Positions 20,330 to 29,760 are shown, counted from the stretch's first letter. The stretch: DNA of 64,000 nucleotides from Chloroflexota bacterium (GCA_028873865.1 JAPPNI010000027.1:62001-126000); one strand, 5' to 3'. Notes: generated by a model not told the origin, from the sequence alone. Numbers and translations are program-made.

Positions 20330-21487
20330 ATGAAGAACCGGCCTCCGAACGTTTTCGTAAGCTCGACTATGTATGACCTTAGCGACCTAAGAGCACAACT
20401 CGGCCAGTCCATTGCTGCACTCGGCTGGCGTCCGGTGATGTCAGAGCACGACTCGTTTCCGATCGATCCTGACCAGTCCACGATCGAGAACTGTCGGCGG
20501 AATGTCCGCGAAAACGCCGAGATCTTCGTGATCGCAGTCGGTGCCAGATACGGCTCGATCGATGCGGAATCGGGAAAGTCCGTTACTAACCTCGAATTTG
20601 AGGAGGCCCGTTCGCGCGGCGTACCTGCGTACGTCTTTGTGAGAAAGGACGTGCTTGCACAGTTGGCGATCTGGAAGGCGAACCCTGACGCGGACTACTC
20701 CAGCATCGTAGACACCCCTCGAATCTTCGAGTTCATCGATTCGCTGCGCGGAAGTGGAGATACGTGGACGTTCGGTTTCGAGTCGGCACAGGACATCATT
20801 GACACCTTGAGCCGACAGTTCGCGTTCCTCGTACAAGACGCCCTGGAGGTGCGCCAACAAACTCGGGGACAAGATCGGGTCCTCGCTGAGCTCCACGGCA
20901 ACGCTCTCAAGATCGCGCTGCAGCGCGGCCCCTACTGGAAGTACAGACTATTCGCGACAGTTCTTGAAGAAGAACTCGACCGATATGTGAACCTCCGTCA
21001 AGAGATTGAGTTGAATCTTGCGAGCGAGCAAGCGACCTACGTTCACCTTGATAGCTTCGGGGACTGGATACAAGACCGCACGCATGAGGCTGGGAGGCTT
21101 GCAGAGACGATGGCCACAATCGTCAACGATTACCTGCCGCAGGCCCTCGCAAAGGACGGCGAGACGGGCGATCCTGTCGCGATCGCCCAAGTGGCTCGCC
21201 GCCTCGCACAAGCATGGGAGGACAATGCACGCTGGACGCTGCGTTGCCGCGCAGCTCGAGTTGATGAACGAGCGGAGCGCGTCGTCTTCCTGCTTTCCCA
21301 GCTGAACTCCAACATGAGGGAAGACACGTGGGAGTACGGCCATACAATGCTCAACCAGATTGATCAGGCCATTCAGGCGCCGGATACCGGCGAGCTAGTG
21401 GTAGTCAAGCTTGAACTCACCCTGACCGTCGATACGGAAGAATTCGATGATGAGTTTGAGCTCTTCGTGAGGGAGATTGGCTTCTAG
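20330..21487 (+). CDS. DUF4062-domain protein, predicted signalling/defence effector
   Basis: A 385-residue protein whose first 170 residues match DUF4062: VFVSSTMYDLSDLRAQL, then DSFPIDPDQSTIENCR and VIAVGARYGSID, ending in SVTNLEFEEARSRGVPAYVFV. This domain has a TIR/SEFIR-like fold and often forms the N-terminus of STAND-type or stress-response proteins. The rest (residues 190-385) is helical and unrecognised, without a NACHT or NTPase motif. I chose the ATG at 20330 because the upstream frame runs through the 5S gene. It starts the accessory region. Confidence 0.75.
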   Translation: MKNRPPNVFVSSTMYDLSDLRAQLGQSIAALGWRPVMSEHDSFPIDPDQSTIENCRRNVRENAEIFVIAVGARYGSIDAESGKSVTNLEFEEARSRGVPAYVFVRKDVLAQLAIWKANPDADYSSIVDTPRIFEFIDSLRGSGDTWTFGFESAQDIIDTLSRQFAFLVQDALEVRQQTRGQDRVLAELHGNALKIALQRGPYWKYRLFATVLEEELDRYVNLRQEIELNLASEQATYVHLDSFGDWIQDRTHEAGRLAETMATIVNDYLPQALAKDGETGDPVAIAQVARRLAQAWEDNARWTLRCRAARVDERAERVVFLLSQLNSNMREDTWEYGHTMLNQIDQAIQAPDTGELVVVKLELTLTVDTEEFDDEFELFVREIGF

Positions 21488-21493
21488 CCTCAG

Positions 21494-21910
21494 CTACACC
21501 CGCAACAACGGCCGATCCGGCGATTCCGGCCTCGGGCCCAGCGTCTGATTCACAGGGTCGGGAATCAGATCCAGCGTCTCCATCACCACCTGGCCGATTA
21601 GCGCCTCCGCGCCTTCCGGCACCACGACGCACTCCATCAGCGCCTGCCTATCGCCGATCCGGATCGTCAGCGGGCCAGCGACCGGCAGTTGCCCTCGTCG
21701 TCCGTCGGCAAATGTGCTCTCCAGCGTCCGGAGTGTTGGCAGTCCCAGGTTCGCCACGACGTCCTCCGGCAGAGCCAGCATCACGGCGCCGGTGTCCGCG
21801 ACCGCTTCGATCCTCGCTCTCCGCACCGACTCTTCATCGATCCGTCCGCGTCGCACATCCGATCGGTCTTCGGCGTTCTCCAGCTCGATGTCAACGATAA
21901 TCTCGCCCAC
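21494..21910 (-). CDS. Retropepsin-like aspartic protease family protein
   Basis: A 138-residue single-domain protein. The central AVADTGAVMLALPEDVVANL holds the D-T-G-A active-site motif of clan AA (retropepsin-like) proteases, and the later ALIGQVVMETLDLIPD matches the family's second hydrophobic-Gly segment. Such proteins work as dimers; bacterial members are usually uncharacterised, and some are found beside toxin-antitoxin genes. It converges closely on the DUF4062 gene (6 bp). No signal peptide is present. Confidence 0.8.
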   Translation of the reverse strand: MGEIIVDIELENAEDRSDVRRGRIDEESVRRARIEAVADTGAVMLALPEDVVANLGLPTLRTLESTFADGRRGQLPVAGPLTIRIGDRQALMECVVVPEGAEALIGQVVMETLDLIPDPVNQTLGPRPESPDRPLLRV

Positions 21911-22462
21911 GACTCACTCCTCATTACACCGGTACCAGCATACCGTCCGGCGCGCCTTCACAGCCTCCACCCGCGCCAACGGCCGCGGACACGGACATCA
22001 TCTCGATCTGAGAGCCCGCTCGCCCAACCGTCACCCCCGACACACTCCCGATCCATCGAACATCAGTCCATATACAATCACCCAACGACCCGAAACCGGA
22101 GAGCCCGACATGGCCAAGTCCCAATCCCGGACCAACCAGGATTCACCCGGACCCAGCCCGCCCAAACCCGCTCTCACCGAGACGAATCTGGACAAATTCG
22201 GACAAATCCGAACACCAGGGACCGCCGGCACCCGATTCCGCAGATTCCCGACTCCGCCCCGGATCGGTCGACCACGACTTTCCAAAATCGACCAAACCCA
22301 ACCACTTCCAACCACCTCAAAATCCACGAAACCCAGTGTTTTCAGCGGCCGGAGGCCCGTTTTTTCTCCACCGACCCGAAAAGAAAAAAATTCCACCAAC
22401 CACCCAACCACCCCACAGCCACGCGCTCTCAACCGAACACAGCCGAACAGAACCGAACGACC
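21911..22462. other. 552-bp gap with extreme C/A strand bias
   Basis: The plus strand here is rich in C and A and poor in G and T (for example ACCACCCAACCACCCC-type runs around 22395-22480), while GC stays high. An open plus frame from 22110 gives a low-complexity Pro/Thr/Ser/Arg peptide with no recognisable domain, and I do not call it. A short GGCC-GGA-GGCC stem followed by CGTTTTTT lies at about 22346-22370 and could be a plus-strand terminator. Otherwise I see no gene. Confidence 0.5.
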
Positions 22463-22861
22463 CTACGGCTCAATCAACCCGCAGACCGCCCCCGCCGGAT
22501 CGCGGATCACCGCGAACCGACCCTCGCCCATCTCTCGCGGCCCGTCCACGATCTCGCCGCCCAGCTCCGTCACGCGCGCCACGCTGGAATCGAGGTCCTC
22601 GACGTTGATGTAGACCATCCACACCGGCGGGATCCTGGCATTCACGCCCCGAGCATGGCAAACCCCGCCGACCGCTGACTCGCCATCCGGGCTGAGCATC
22701 ACGTAGTCGTCATAGTCGCCCATGCTCAGCGGCTGCGACTGCCAGCCGGCGACCGCCGAGTAGAAGTCGCGAACCTGCTCGGCATTGCCGACCGTCAGGT
22801 CCTGCCAGCCAATCCGGCCCAAGAGCTGCTCAGGCCGCTGGTCGGGTGCGTCCTCACTCAT
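22463..22861 (-). CDS. VOC-family (glyoxalase-like) protein
   Basis: A 132-residue VOC protein: IGWQDLTVGNAEQVRDFYSA opens the first module, and VWMVYINVEDLDSSVARVTE opens the second, followed by GEIVDGPREMGEGRFAVIRD and PAGAVCGLIEP. The pattern resembles the hydroxylase/CFP-30-like group used in antibiotic resistance or small-molecule metabolism; substrate unknown. The ATG at 22861 (MSEDAPD) is preferred over an in-frame TTG four codons upstream. It is not closely related to the VOC gene at 14.9 kb. Confidence 0.87.
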   Translation of the reverse strand: MSEDAPDQRPEQLLGRIGWQDLTVGNAEQVRDFYSAVAGWQSQPLSMGDYDDYVMLSPDGESAVGGVCHARGVNARIPPVWMVYINVEDLDSSVARVTELGGEIVDGPREMGEGRFAVIRDPAGAVCGLIEP

Positions 22862-23332
22862 CGGTCGGTCCAAACGGTGGAAATCCGGGGTGGTGGGCCT
22901 AGCGATACCGAACTGCGAACCTTCGAGTGGGCGTTGGACATTTGAGCGGGCACCGCAGCCATGCCGGTCCGCGATGCCCCTCTCCTAGTGAGGAGGAGGG
23001 GCTAGAAAGGCTGGTCCGGCAGGAGGATCAGTCGTCCTCCGTCAGAGAGGACTTGGTACAGAAGGATTGCCTCACTGGAGCCGCCGACACTCGCAGCGTC
23101 ACTTCGGCCCGCGGAGACAAACCAGTCGTGCTCCAAACGCCCGGCCAACGAGCGCGAGCTGGCCCCGGGTAACGTACGCAGATCACAGGAGGCCGCGGCG
23201 CGCGAGACGTGTATGCCCGATTCGAACTTAGACATACCGGAGCACGGAGGCTCGGGTTGTCCTGTCTCTGCTGATTGACACTCTGGCTCTCCCGAGAGTG
23301 ACGATTCGCGACACGTTCCCACGATGCCCTGC
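22862..23332. other. Intergenic stretch with a hairpin and a coding-like remnant
   Basis: At about 22975-23000 an imperfect stem GCCCCTCTCCT-AGTG-AGGAGGAGGGGC is present without a T tract. The minus frame from about 23135 to 23002 reads like a protein tail (WFVSAGRSDAASVGGSSEA) and ends at 23002, but no start or upstream homology is evident. It may be a remnant. This marks the left edge of the minus-strand defence block. Confidence 0.35.
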
Positions 23333-26272
23333 TCACGGAGCGACTTGCCCGACAGCTGGCACCAGTTGCTTGTTCGGAGCATCCGGCAGATGAAGCGGCG
23401 GAGGGGTCTCATCCGTGTCGAACTCTTCTCGCTCCATAGGACATAGATGCCTCCAGTCGCACGTGCTGCACTTGTCCGCATGAGGCCGCATAGGAAAGTC
23501 ATCGGCAATAATGCGCTGCGCTGCCCACTCAACATTCTGCACAGCTGCTTCTATCGCCTCGTCATCTACAGGAACATCGATACGCTGTCCATCGCGGAGG
23601 AGATGAACCGCTCCAGTTCGCGCACGAGCATCCAACACGGCGTCTGCGGCGCGAGCATAAAGCTGCACCTGCAGCGCTAGCTCAGTCCAATCTAGGTCAG
23701 GATTGCTCTCAGGTTCCGGACCGCCCTCCATGGTCTTGAAGTCCACCACACTCGCGTCGAGGATGTTCCCTGATTGGTCGAGATGGAGTAGGAGGTCAAT
23801 GGATCCGCTCAGAACCGAGTCGCGAAGCGGGATTTCGAATGGTACCTCGAGTTGGCGGCGATTCTGAAAGTCCTCGGCGTACTCCCTCGCGTACTGCGTG
23901 ACTATGCGGGCTGATGCATCTGCTGCCCTCTCATACGCGCCGGGCCTGTTGACTGGGTCATTGCTGGGAGGGACGTGCTTGACATGGAAGAGATCTCGGG
24001 CGACCGCCTCTGCCTCGCCAGTTGTCGGCGGACGGTTCTGGTACACCTCGTGCAGCTTGCCGACTGCAGCGTGAACCGCCTGCCCAAATCCGAACAATTC
24101 GGGAATTGGCGCACTAAACCCCCACACATGGCGATACCTATAGTCACGCGGACAGCGAAGGTAGTATCGAATTTCCGAGAACGTCGTCGGCAGTACTGTC
24201 TCGTCGACGCGGCGTCGCGCCGCCGCCTTTGGAAGATCGTTGTCGGGCAGATCTGTTGCAATTGGCACATCGCTCAAGATGGATTCATCGGTAAGCCGAG
24301 CGGAGAAAGGCGACTCCCTCCTGACTTGAGCACCTCCCGGCAGATGAGCAGCGTGAGTGACGTAGAGGAATCGCTCAGCCCGCGTCAGCGCCGTGTAGAA
24401 CAGACGAGCCTCTTGCCCGCGGTCATTACCATAGGCCCGGCGCGGCGGATTGAGGGCTTCCCTTAGCATTTCAGAGGGCAGCCAGCCACTGTACGAGGAT
24501 TCGTTAAGGGGAAATCTCTGCGCTTCCGCATCGGCAACGAAGACCACTGGATACTCCAGCCCTTTCGCCTTATGAACCGTCGAGACGGTCACTGCATCGG
24601 GTCGTCGAACTGCAGCGTCGGTGGCCGACTGATAACCGCCCTCCCCCAGGTTTTGCATGAAGTTCAGGATGCCTTGGAAACGCCTCGGGGTATCGATGCT
24701 GACGTATGCAGTCTCGACATCGCTGAGCAACCGGCTAAGCACCCCGATATCCGCCATGGCCCCATCGTCTGGTTGCGACTTCGAGACTCCGAACGCAGCG
24801 AGGAAGTCGTGAAGCAACTGTTGAGGGTAGACTCGCCTCCTTTCGACTTCGATCGACGTATGTATGTCCCTTCCCCACTGTTCGTAAAGGAAGATCACCG
24901 CAGCCTCGTCCACATCGGGAAACAACGGGCGGACAACTGAAGCAACAAAATCTACGACGGTGGGCCGAACTGGCGAGTCTTCTCTGAGAAGCTCCATGGC
25001 GTCGCGCAGCACTGCGACGTGACGCCGGGCAAACACAGTGCCTCCCGCCTCCAGAGTGTAGGGAATGCCCTGCTCTTCGAGAGCTGTGGTGAACGCCGAC
25101 GATCGCGAAGTGCCATCCTTCTCTTTCCCGCCGGTGGATCGCATGAGAATGGCAAAGTCGGCAGGAGTTAGTCCCCGAACGCCGTTTTCCTCGTAGTAAG
25201 GACTGCCCAGGAGGGCTGCAATCCGATCCGCTATCCATGCTGCTTCTGTTGGTCGATCAGCGAAGCCGAATACGCCGAGTTGATGGGGGCCCTGCCCCTG
25301 GTCCGCCTCAGGATCCTTCAGCAGACGGCTGGCACCCAATTCGGCGCGAACCAAGGCGTCTGCGGAACGCACGATCAGCGGTGTGCTGCGGAAATTATGC
25401 GCAAGTGTGTGTTCGCTGGCGTTAGAATTCCGATTCTTGAAACCTAAGATGTTTGAGACGTCTGCCCCTCTCCACGCGTAGATGCTCTGGTCATCGTCTC
25501 CGACCACAGTAAGTGAGTCGCATTCCTTCTTGAGGAGCTGGATCAAGCGTTCCTCTAGAGGATTGATGTCCTGATACTCGTCGACCAGTAAATGCCGGAT
25601 ATGCCCAGTGGCGACAAGGGCTTGAGGGTCGCGTGCGTCCAGCCGGTCGACTATCAGCCGGATCATCAGTGAGAAGTCAATGTAGTTGGATTCATCGAGC
25701 AACTCCTCGAGGCGCAGGAGAGCGGATCCCAATTCAGGGTCGCGTGCATGCACTTCCTCTATCTCAAGCACCTCGTCGTGTAGAGTCGTCCACGCATCGG
25801 CGAATCCCTTGATGCGGTCGAAGTAGCGGCTCGACCTGGATTGGAACCGCTGAAGTCTCAACTCTGGATACCGCGACATCAGAAATAGCCGTAGGCCGTT
25901 CTCATCGAGCACCTCGAATTGCCGGTAACGGGCATCGATCTGCTTCAGCAGCTGCTGACAGAATCCGTGGATGGTGCCGATGCGGATTTTCCCCAGCTCG
26001 GTCGGAGGGCGGCCCACTCGGGCAAGCGCGGTCGCCACGCGCTGCTGAATGGCTTCTGCCGCCGCATTTGTGAACGTGAAGGCGACTATTGACTCAGGCT
26101 CAGCACCCTGGGAGATGAGCCACGCGATCCGATAGGCGAGCGTTCTGGACTTCCCGGATCCGGCGCATGCGATCATCAGAATGTCTGCGGCAGCATCGAT
26201 CGCAGCGTTGCGCTGAGCCGCTGTCAGTTCCTCTTCCAGGATCGCCTCGATTGTCGTCCTTGGAACGGTCAC
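23333..26272 (-). CDS. UvrD/PcrA-type helicase with C-terminal PD-(D/E)XK nuclease
   Basis: A 979-residue superfamily 1A helicase fused to a RecB-like nuclease. Helicase motifs are ACAGSGKS (residues 35-42), VAFTFTNAAAEAI, IHGFCQQLL, LLVDEYQDINPLEE, TVVGDDDQSIYAWRGA and VSTVHKAKGLEYPVVF. The nuclease domain starts near residue 700 (SEIRYYLRCPRDYRYRH), holds SGSIDLLLHLDQ, VVDFKTMEG and LQVQLYARA, and ends with CSTCDWRHLC. The first Cys matches CPRDYRY, so an AddB/Cas4-type Fe-S clamp is plausible. The GTG start overlaps the upstream methyltransferase stop by four bases, so the two are translationally coupled. Such fusions occur in several anti-phage loci. Confidence 0.9.
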   Translation of the reverse strand: MTVPRTTIEAILEEELTAAQRNAAIDAAADILMIACAGSGKSRTLAYRIAWLISQGAEPESIVAFTFTNAAAEAIQQRVATALARVGRPPTELGKIRIGTIHGFCQQLLKQIDARYRQFEVLDENGLRLFLMSRYPELRLQRFQSRSSRYFDRIKGFADAWTTLHDEVLEIEEVHARDPELGSALLRLEELLDESNYIDFSLMIRLIVDRLDARDPQALVATGHIRHLLVDEYQDINPLEERLIQLLKKECDSLTVVGDDDQSIYAWRGADVSNILGFKNRNSNASEHTLAHNFRSTPLIVRSADALVRAELGASRLLKDPEADQGQGPHQLGVFGFADRPTEAAWIADRIAALLGSPYYEENGVRGLTPADFAILMRSTGGKEKDGTSRSSAFTTALEEQGIPYTLEAGGTVFARRHVAVLRDAMELLREDSPVRPTVVDFVASVVRPLFPDVDEAAVIFLYEQWGRDIHTSIEVERRRVYPQQLLHDFLAAFGVSKSQPDDGAMADIGVLSRLLSDVETAYVSIDTPRRFQGILNFMQNLGEGGYQSATDAAVRRPDAVTVSTVHKAKGLEYPVVFVADAEAQRFPLNESSYSGWLPSEMLREALNPPRRAYGNDRGQEARLFYTALTRAERFLYVTHAAHLPGGAQVRRESPFSARLTDESILSDVPIATDLPDNDLPKAAARRRVDETVLPTTFSEIRYYLRCPRDYRYRHVWGFSAPIPELFGFGQAVHAAVGKLHEVYQNRPPTTGEAEAVARDLFHVKHVPPSNDPVNRPGAYERAADASARIVTQYAREYAEDFQNRRQLEVPFEIPLRDSVLSGSIDLLLHLDQSGNILDASVVDFKTMEGGPEPESNPDLDWTELALQVQLYARAADAVLDARARTGAVHLLRDGQRIDVPVDDEAIEAAVQNVEWAAQRIIADDFPMRPHADKCSTCDWRHLCPMEREEFDTDETPPPLHLPDAPNKQLVPAVGQVAP

Positions 26273-27417
26273 GGTGCGAAGCCTCCCGACGTGGCTAGAT
26301 GTCTCAACGCCTGGGCTTGCGCTTTCACAAACGGGGGTGGAATTGCATTGCCCGCAAGATCGGCCGCAGCGTACTTGCCGCGAGTCATGGATAGTCTGTA
26401 GTCCTCGGGGAATCCCTGGAGCAACAGCGCCTCTCGTAGAGTCATCGCTCGGTTCTTCTCAGGATGCAGGAATCGGCCCTTGCCCGGATTCACGCATCCC
26501 CCGGTGATGGTTGGCGCCGGGCTGTCCCAAGCCATTCGTCCATAGCAGTCCCTGCCCCACCCATCACCACGCGCTGCTGCCACTCTGTGACACTCGAGTT
26601 GGGCATCCTCGCCGAGGTCAGCACGACAGCCCCCGTCGCTCGGAATCCTTTCAATGATGGATTGGATTTCGGGGGATCGTCGTTCGCCGTGGTCGTGTAG
26701 AGGATCACCTGAGTGTCCTGCGCTGCCTGCGATTGCCCCGATCGCATCTCGCACGCTTCGATCCTCTCCCCCGCTCAGCACCAGACTTGGCTCCATGCCT
26801 TGAGCCGCGACCACCACGAGACGACGTCGCCGCTGGGGAGTACCAAACTTCGAGCAGTCAAGCACACCGCTGTCAACTCCGTACTCCATGTCGCCGAGAC
26901 CCTTCACGAATTTCCGGAACAGTTCATCGCGGGCAAGTCCTGGGACGTTCTCCATCAGCACGAATCGCGGTCGAGTCTCTCGGACTAGACGCAAGAACTC
27001 GAGCACTAGTTCGTTGCGGTCGTCATGTACAGCCGATTGCCTCCGCATTGTGCGCAACGTCGAAAATCCTTGACACGGAGGGCAGCCAGCCAGAAGGTCC
27101 AGCTCACCCCGCGCCAATCCTGCCCTCTCTAGTAGCTCGGCTCCGCTCGTGTCGCACACGTTGGCCTCGAGCAAAGGGATACGCGGGAAGTTCAATCGGT
27201 AACTCTCGATCGCGAGAGGCGCGATGTCGAGCCCGGCCACAATGCGGAATCGGGCCTGTCTAAGGCCGAGGCTCAAGCCACCCGCACCACAGAAGAGGTC
27301 AATAGCGGTAGGCCAGCGCCCGCTGCGCGATTTGCTGGCGCCCTTCACTGATCGCGCCCGTTCTCGACGAGTGTGGTCTTCATGCTCCGGTGGGGACTCC
27401 AACCTATGCACTCTCAA
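26269..27417 (-). CDS. DNA (cytosine-5-)-methyltransferase, first copy
   Basis: A 382-residue C5 methyltransferase. Motif I is AIDLFCGAGGLSLGL (from residue 38), motif IV GCPPCQGFS with catalytic Cys115, motif VI ENVPGL, motif VIII GTPQRRRRLVVV, and motif X ends LAGNAIPPPFV. The variable target-recognition region is short (about residues 215-310), so no sequence specificity can be given. The N-terminal 34 residues are basic and lie before the domain; a later start is possible. It overlaps the helicase-nuclease gene by four bases, which suggests it marks host DNA for a restriction function carried by that partner. Confidence 0.93.
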   Translation of the reverse strand: MRVHRLESPPEHEDHTRRERARSVKGASKSRSGRWPTAIDLFCGAGGLSLGLRQARFRIVAGLDIAPLAIESYRLNFPRIPLLEANVCDTSGAELLERAGLARGELDLLAGCPPCQGFSTLRTMRRQSAVHDDRNELVLEFLRLVRETRPRFVLMENVPGLARDELFRKFVKGLGDMEYGVDSGVLDCSKFGTPQRRRRLVVVAAQGMEPSLVLSGGEDRSVRDAIGAIAGSAGHSGDPLHDHGERRSPEIQSIIERIPSDGGCRADLGEDAQLECHRVAAARGDGWGRDCYGRMAWDSPAPTITGGCVNPGKGRFLHPEKNRAMTLREALLLQGFPEDYRLSMTRGKYAAADLAGNAIPPPFVKAQAQALRHLATSGGFAP

Positions 27418-27905
27418 CAGGTTCTCAACCTTCGCCTACCCGAATCGCCTCTCTTGTGCCCCTGGGGCAGTTGACGCCGGTTGGCGAATCGTCCAGCCGC
27501 CGAAGCTACCCGCACCTCCTCCACGCTGTCAATAGTGGACGCTTCACCCTGGCGACAGGGAGATCAGCAGTGGCCTACCGCCTTAGAGCACTCTCGTCCT
27601 GATCCTCCGAGCAGGCAGCAGATGCCAAAGGCTGGCCCTGCAGATCGGGCACGCGAACCTCCTCGCGAGACCGGATAGAGGTGCCAATTGGAACCATGAT
27701 CAGCCTGTCTGCCAGCAAGTCGTCTACACAATCGGCCTATCGGCAGGACTGTCTCCTCACGCCACACCCGTTCACCTCACGGGACCAGATATGGCACGTT
27801 CAAGTGCTTCACCAGACCTGCTGTCCCTGCACCAGACCGCAAGGCACGAGCTTCCTGGGCCTCGTTATCGCCGCTAAGGCGTCGTGGCATATGTGGGGAC
27901 GTAGC
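27418..27905. other. 488-bp gap inside the defence block, no gene seen
   Basis: No frame with a ribosome site or family resemblance is visible on either strand. The gap separates the methyltransferase-helicase pair from the Vsr-methyltransferase-endonuclease trio, so it probably holds the promoter of the former and a terminator of the latter. I find no strong hairpin with a T tract. Confidence 0.4.
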
Positions 27906-28748
27906 TCACTGCCAGTTGAACGAGTCCTCCACCATGTTCTCCAACGACCACATGTCCTTGAGGTCACCATTCCGACCTACCAGATCGCTAGGCAGTTCTG
28001 GATTGAGGTGCACAAGCCGATCAATCGCTGCGTTCTGCAGCTTCGGCGAAGATTGGTCAATCACCTTTCTCAGCCTCGCCGCCATGAATTCCGCCGTGAC
28101 CCCGAAGAATCGGCAGCCGTGGTTTTGCCGCCGCGCGGATGGGACGTAAGCTAGCGCCTCGTCGATGATGTCAACGCGGTCGTGCCGGTAGGTCCAGCGC
28201 GTCGTGACCAGAGCGACGATTCGCGCGTTCCTCTGAACCACAATGTCTATACGGGCATCCTTGCTGCGGTTTCCGAAGTCGAACCCCGGAAACAGCTCTC
28301 GCGGAGACACTTCCTCATGGACAACAAGTTCAGGGTCACCGAATCTGGAGATGGTCTCGGCCACGAGTGACCGGAAGGCGTGTCCGCGGGGGTTGTTCGG
28401 CTGAAGGCCGACGATGGTTGGATGAGCGAAGAACCTTCCTATGGCCGAACAGAGATCCTTTCGATCGATCCCCAACTCTGCCGCCAATCGGTCCCGGACC
28501 TTCAGCGCTTCCGTCAAAGGTTTGTTCGGAGCGCCACCACGGAGCAATCGGTACTGGTTGGACTCGGTCAGAACGGGCGCCCCGTGAAATGGCACCCACC
28601 GAGCGTGTCGCCAGACGTCGCAGGTCATTAGCAGAACGGCGATCGCGAGCCACGCACGGTCGAGTTGCCACTGATTCTCTACCAGCAGGCCGGTGTACAG
28701 CCGAACAGCAAACTCCGCGTGGTCGTCCGTTGTTCCCAGCCTAGGCAT
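27906..28748 (-). CDS. Probable type II restriction endonuclease partner of the adjacent methyltransferase
   Basis: A 280-residue protein next to the C5 methyltransferase and Vsr. Residues about 180-215 read KDARIDIVVQRNARIVALV and then TTRWTYRHDRVDI, which resembles the core of restriction enzymes with a D-x(n)-(S/T)-x-K/R-W-x-x-R-x-D-R pattern. The acidic residue before the strand is present; the usual catalytic Lys position reads Arg. The ATG at 28748 has GAGG six bases upstream and lies 4 bp past the methyltransferase stop. Function is inferred from this motif and position; it could also be an uncharacterised DNA-binding protein. Confidence 0.7.
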   Translation of the reverse strand: MPRLGTTDDHAEFAVRLYTGLLVENQWQLDRAWLAIAVLLMTCDVWRHARWVPFHGAPVLTESNQYRLLRGGAPNKPLTEALKVRDRLAAELGIDRKDLCSAIGRFFAHPTIVGLQPNNPRGHAFRSLVAETISRFGDPELVVHEEVSPRELFPGFDFGNRSKDARIDIVVQRNARIVALVTTRWTYRHDRVDIIDEALAYVPSARRQNHGCRFFGVTAEFMAARLRKVIDQSSPKLQNAAIDRLVHLNPELPSDLVGRNGDLKDMWSLENMVEDSFNWQ

Positions 28749-29760
28749 TGGCCGCCTCATACTGCCTTCGTGGTTCAAACAGACGTTGCTGAGCAACAAG
28801 GACATCAGACTTGGGGTAACGGTCGCCGTCAATCGCGTCTCGAATGGCGACGCCGATGGCCCTGGCGACTGGTGGTGGAAAGGCGTTGCCAACCTGCCTG
28901 TAAACGGCCGTCTTACCTCCGGAGAAACGCCACTCGTCCGGGAAGCCTTGAAGACGGGCGATCATACGATTCGTGAGTCGAGGTAGGACATCGGCTGCAT
29001 GCTGGGGCGTTGGCGGTCCGTCAGCAACACCAAGTCCATCGACCCCGAGGGTCCTCCAGGCTGCACGGGCCCGAGTTGGCCCAAGGTCTGGGCCCCCGTG
29101 CTTCTTGGAGCCTCCCACAATGGTAGGAGCGACGCTGTTGGCAGCTCTTGCCCATTTCGTTGCTCCCAGCCAACCGCCAGAAGCCATCAAGTCACCTATT
29201 GCCTCACCGACTGATGGAGCTCGTACTGTGGGTAGCGGCCAAGCAAATCGGGCGGCATCCTCAGGCTGCAGGCCGACCAGGACGAAGCGAGGACGAAGCT
29301 GCGGCACTCCGTAGTCGGAAGCCGTGAGCAGCCGCCAGTCTGTCAGGTATCCGAGGTCCTTTAGCTGCGCTAGCAGCCAACTTCGATAAGATTCGAACTT
29401 CCGAGTAGCAAACCCGCGGACGTTTTCCAGCAACACGGCCCTCGGCCGCGCCTCCGCAATGAGACGCAGCGCTTGCGGGAAGAGGTCGCGCTCATCTCGC
29501 GCGCCCAACTGGTCTCCGGCTATTGAGAAAGGAGGGCAAGGCACCCCGCCAGCGAGCAGATCGAGCCCCATAAAATCTGTGCCGTCCATATGGTTGACAT
29601 CTGACTCAATGACTCGCCATTCAGGACGATTCAGCCTCAGTGTCGCGCAGGCGTGAGGGTCGTTGTCGATTGCTGCGACATGTTGCCAGCCCGCCGCTTC
29701 CAACCCCAGAGCTTGGCCACCAGCCCCTGCGCAAATCTCGAAGACGGTTGGATTACTCAC
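28741..29760 (-). CDS. DNA (cytosine-5-)-methyltransferase, second copy
   Basis: A 339-residue C5 methyltransferase distinct from the one at 26.3 kb. Motif I is VFEICAGAGGQALGLEAAGW, motif IV GGVPCPPFSIAG with catalytic Cys75, motif VI ENVRGF, motif VIII VPQLRPRFVLVG and motif X QVGNAFPPPVARA. The FEICAGAGG and VPCPPFS variants are typical of Dcm-like enzymes linked to Vsr. GTG at 29760 overlaps the vsr stop by four bases, and the putative endonuclease gene begins right at its 3' end, so the three genes form one coupled restriction-modification unit. Confidence 0.94.
   Translation of the reverse strand: MSNPTVFEICAGAGGQALGLEAAGWQHVAAIDNDPHACATLRLNRPEWRVIESDVNHMDGTDFMGLDLLAGGVPCPPFSIAGDQLGARDERDLFPQALRLIAEARPRAVLLENVRGFATRKFESYRSWLLAQLKDLGYLTDWRLLTASDYGVPQLRPRFVLVGLQPEDAARFAWPLPTVRAPSVGEAIGDLMASGGWLGATKWARAANSVAPTIVGGSKKHGGPDLGPTRARAAWRTLGVDGLGVADGPPTPQHAADVLPRLTNRMIARLQGFPDEWRFSGGKTAVYRQVGNAFPPPVARAIGVAIRDAIDGDRYPKSDVLVAQQRLFEPRRQYEAANA

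Noticed and set aside
22110..22678. Plus-strand open frames in the C/A-rich gap
   Set aside because: Low-complexity Pro/Thr/Ser/Arg peptide, no ribosome site, and it overlaps the real VOC gene on the other strand.
22975..23000. Imperfect GCCCCTC hairpin as a terminator
   Set aside because: No T tract on either strand; kept only as a note in the gap entry.
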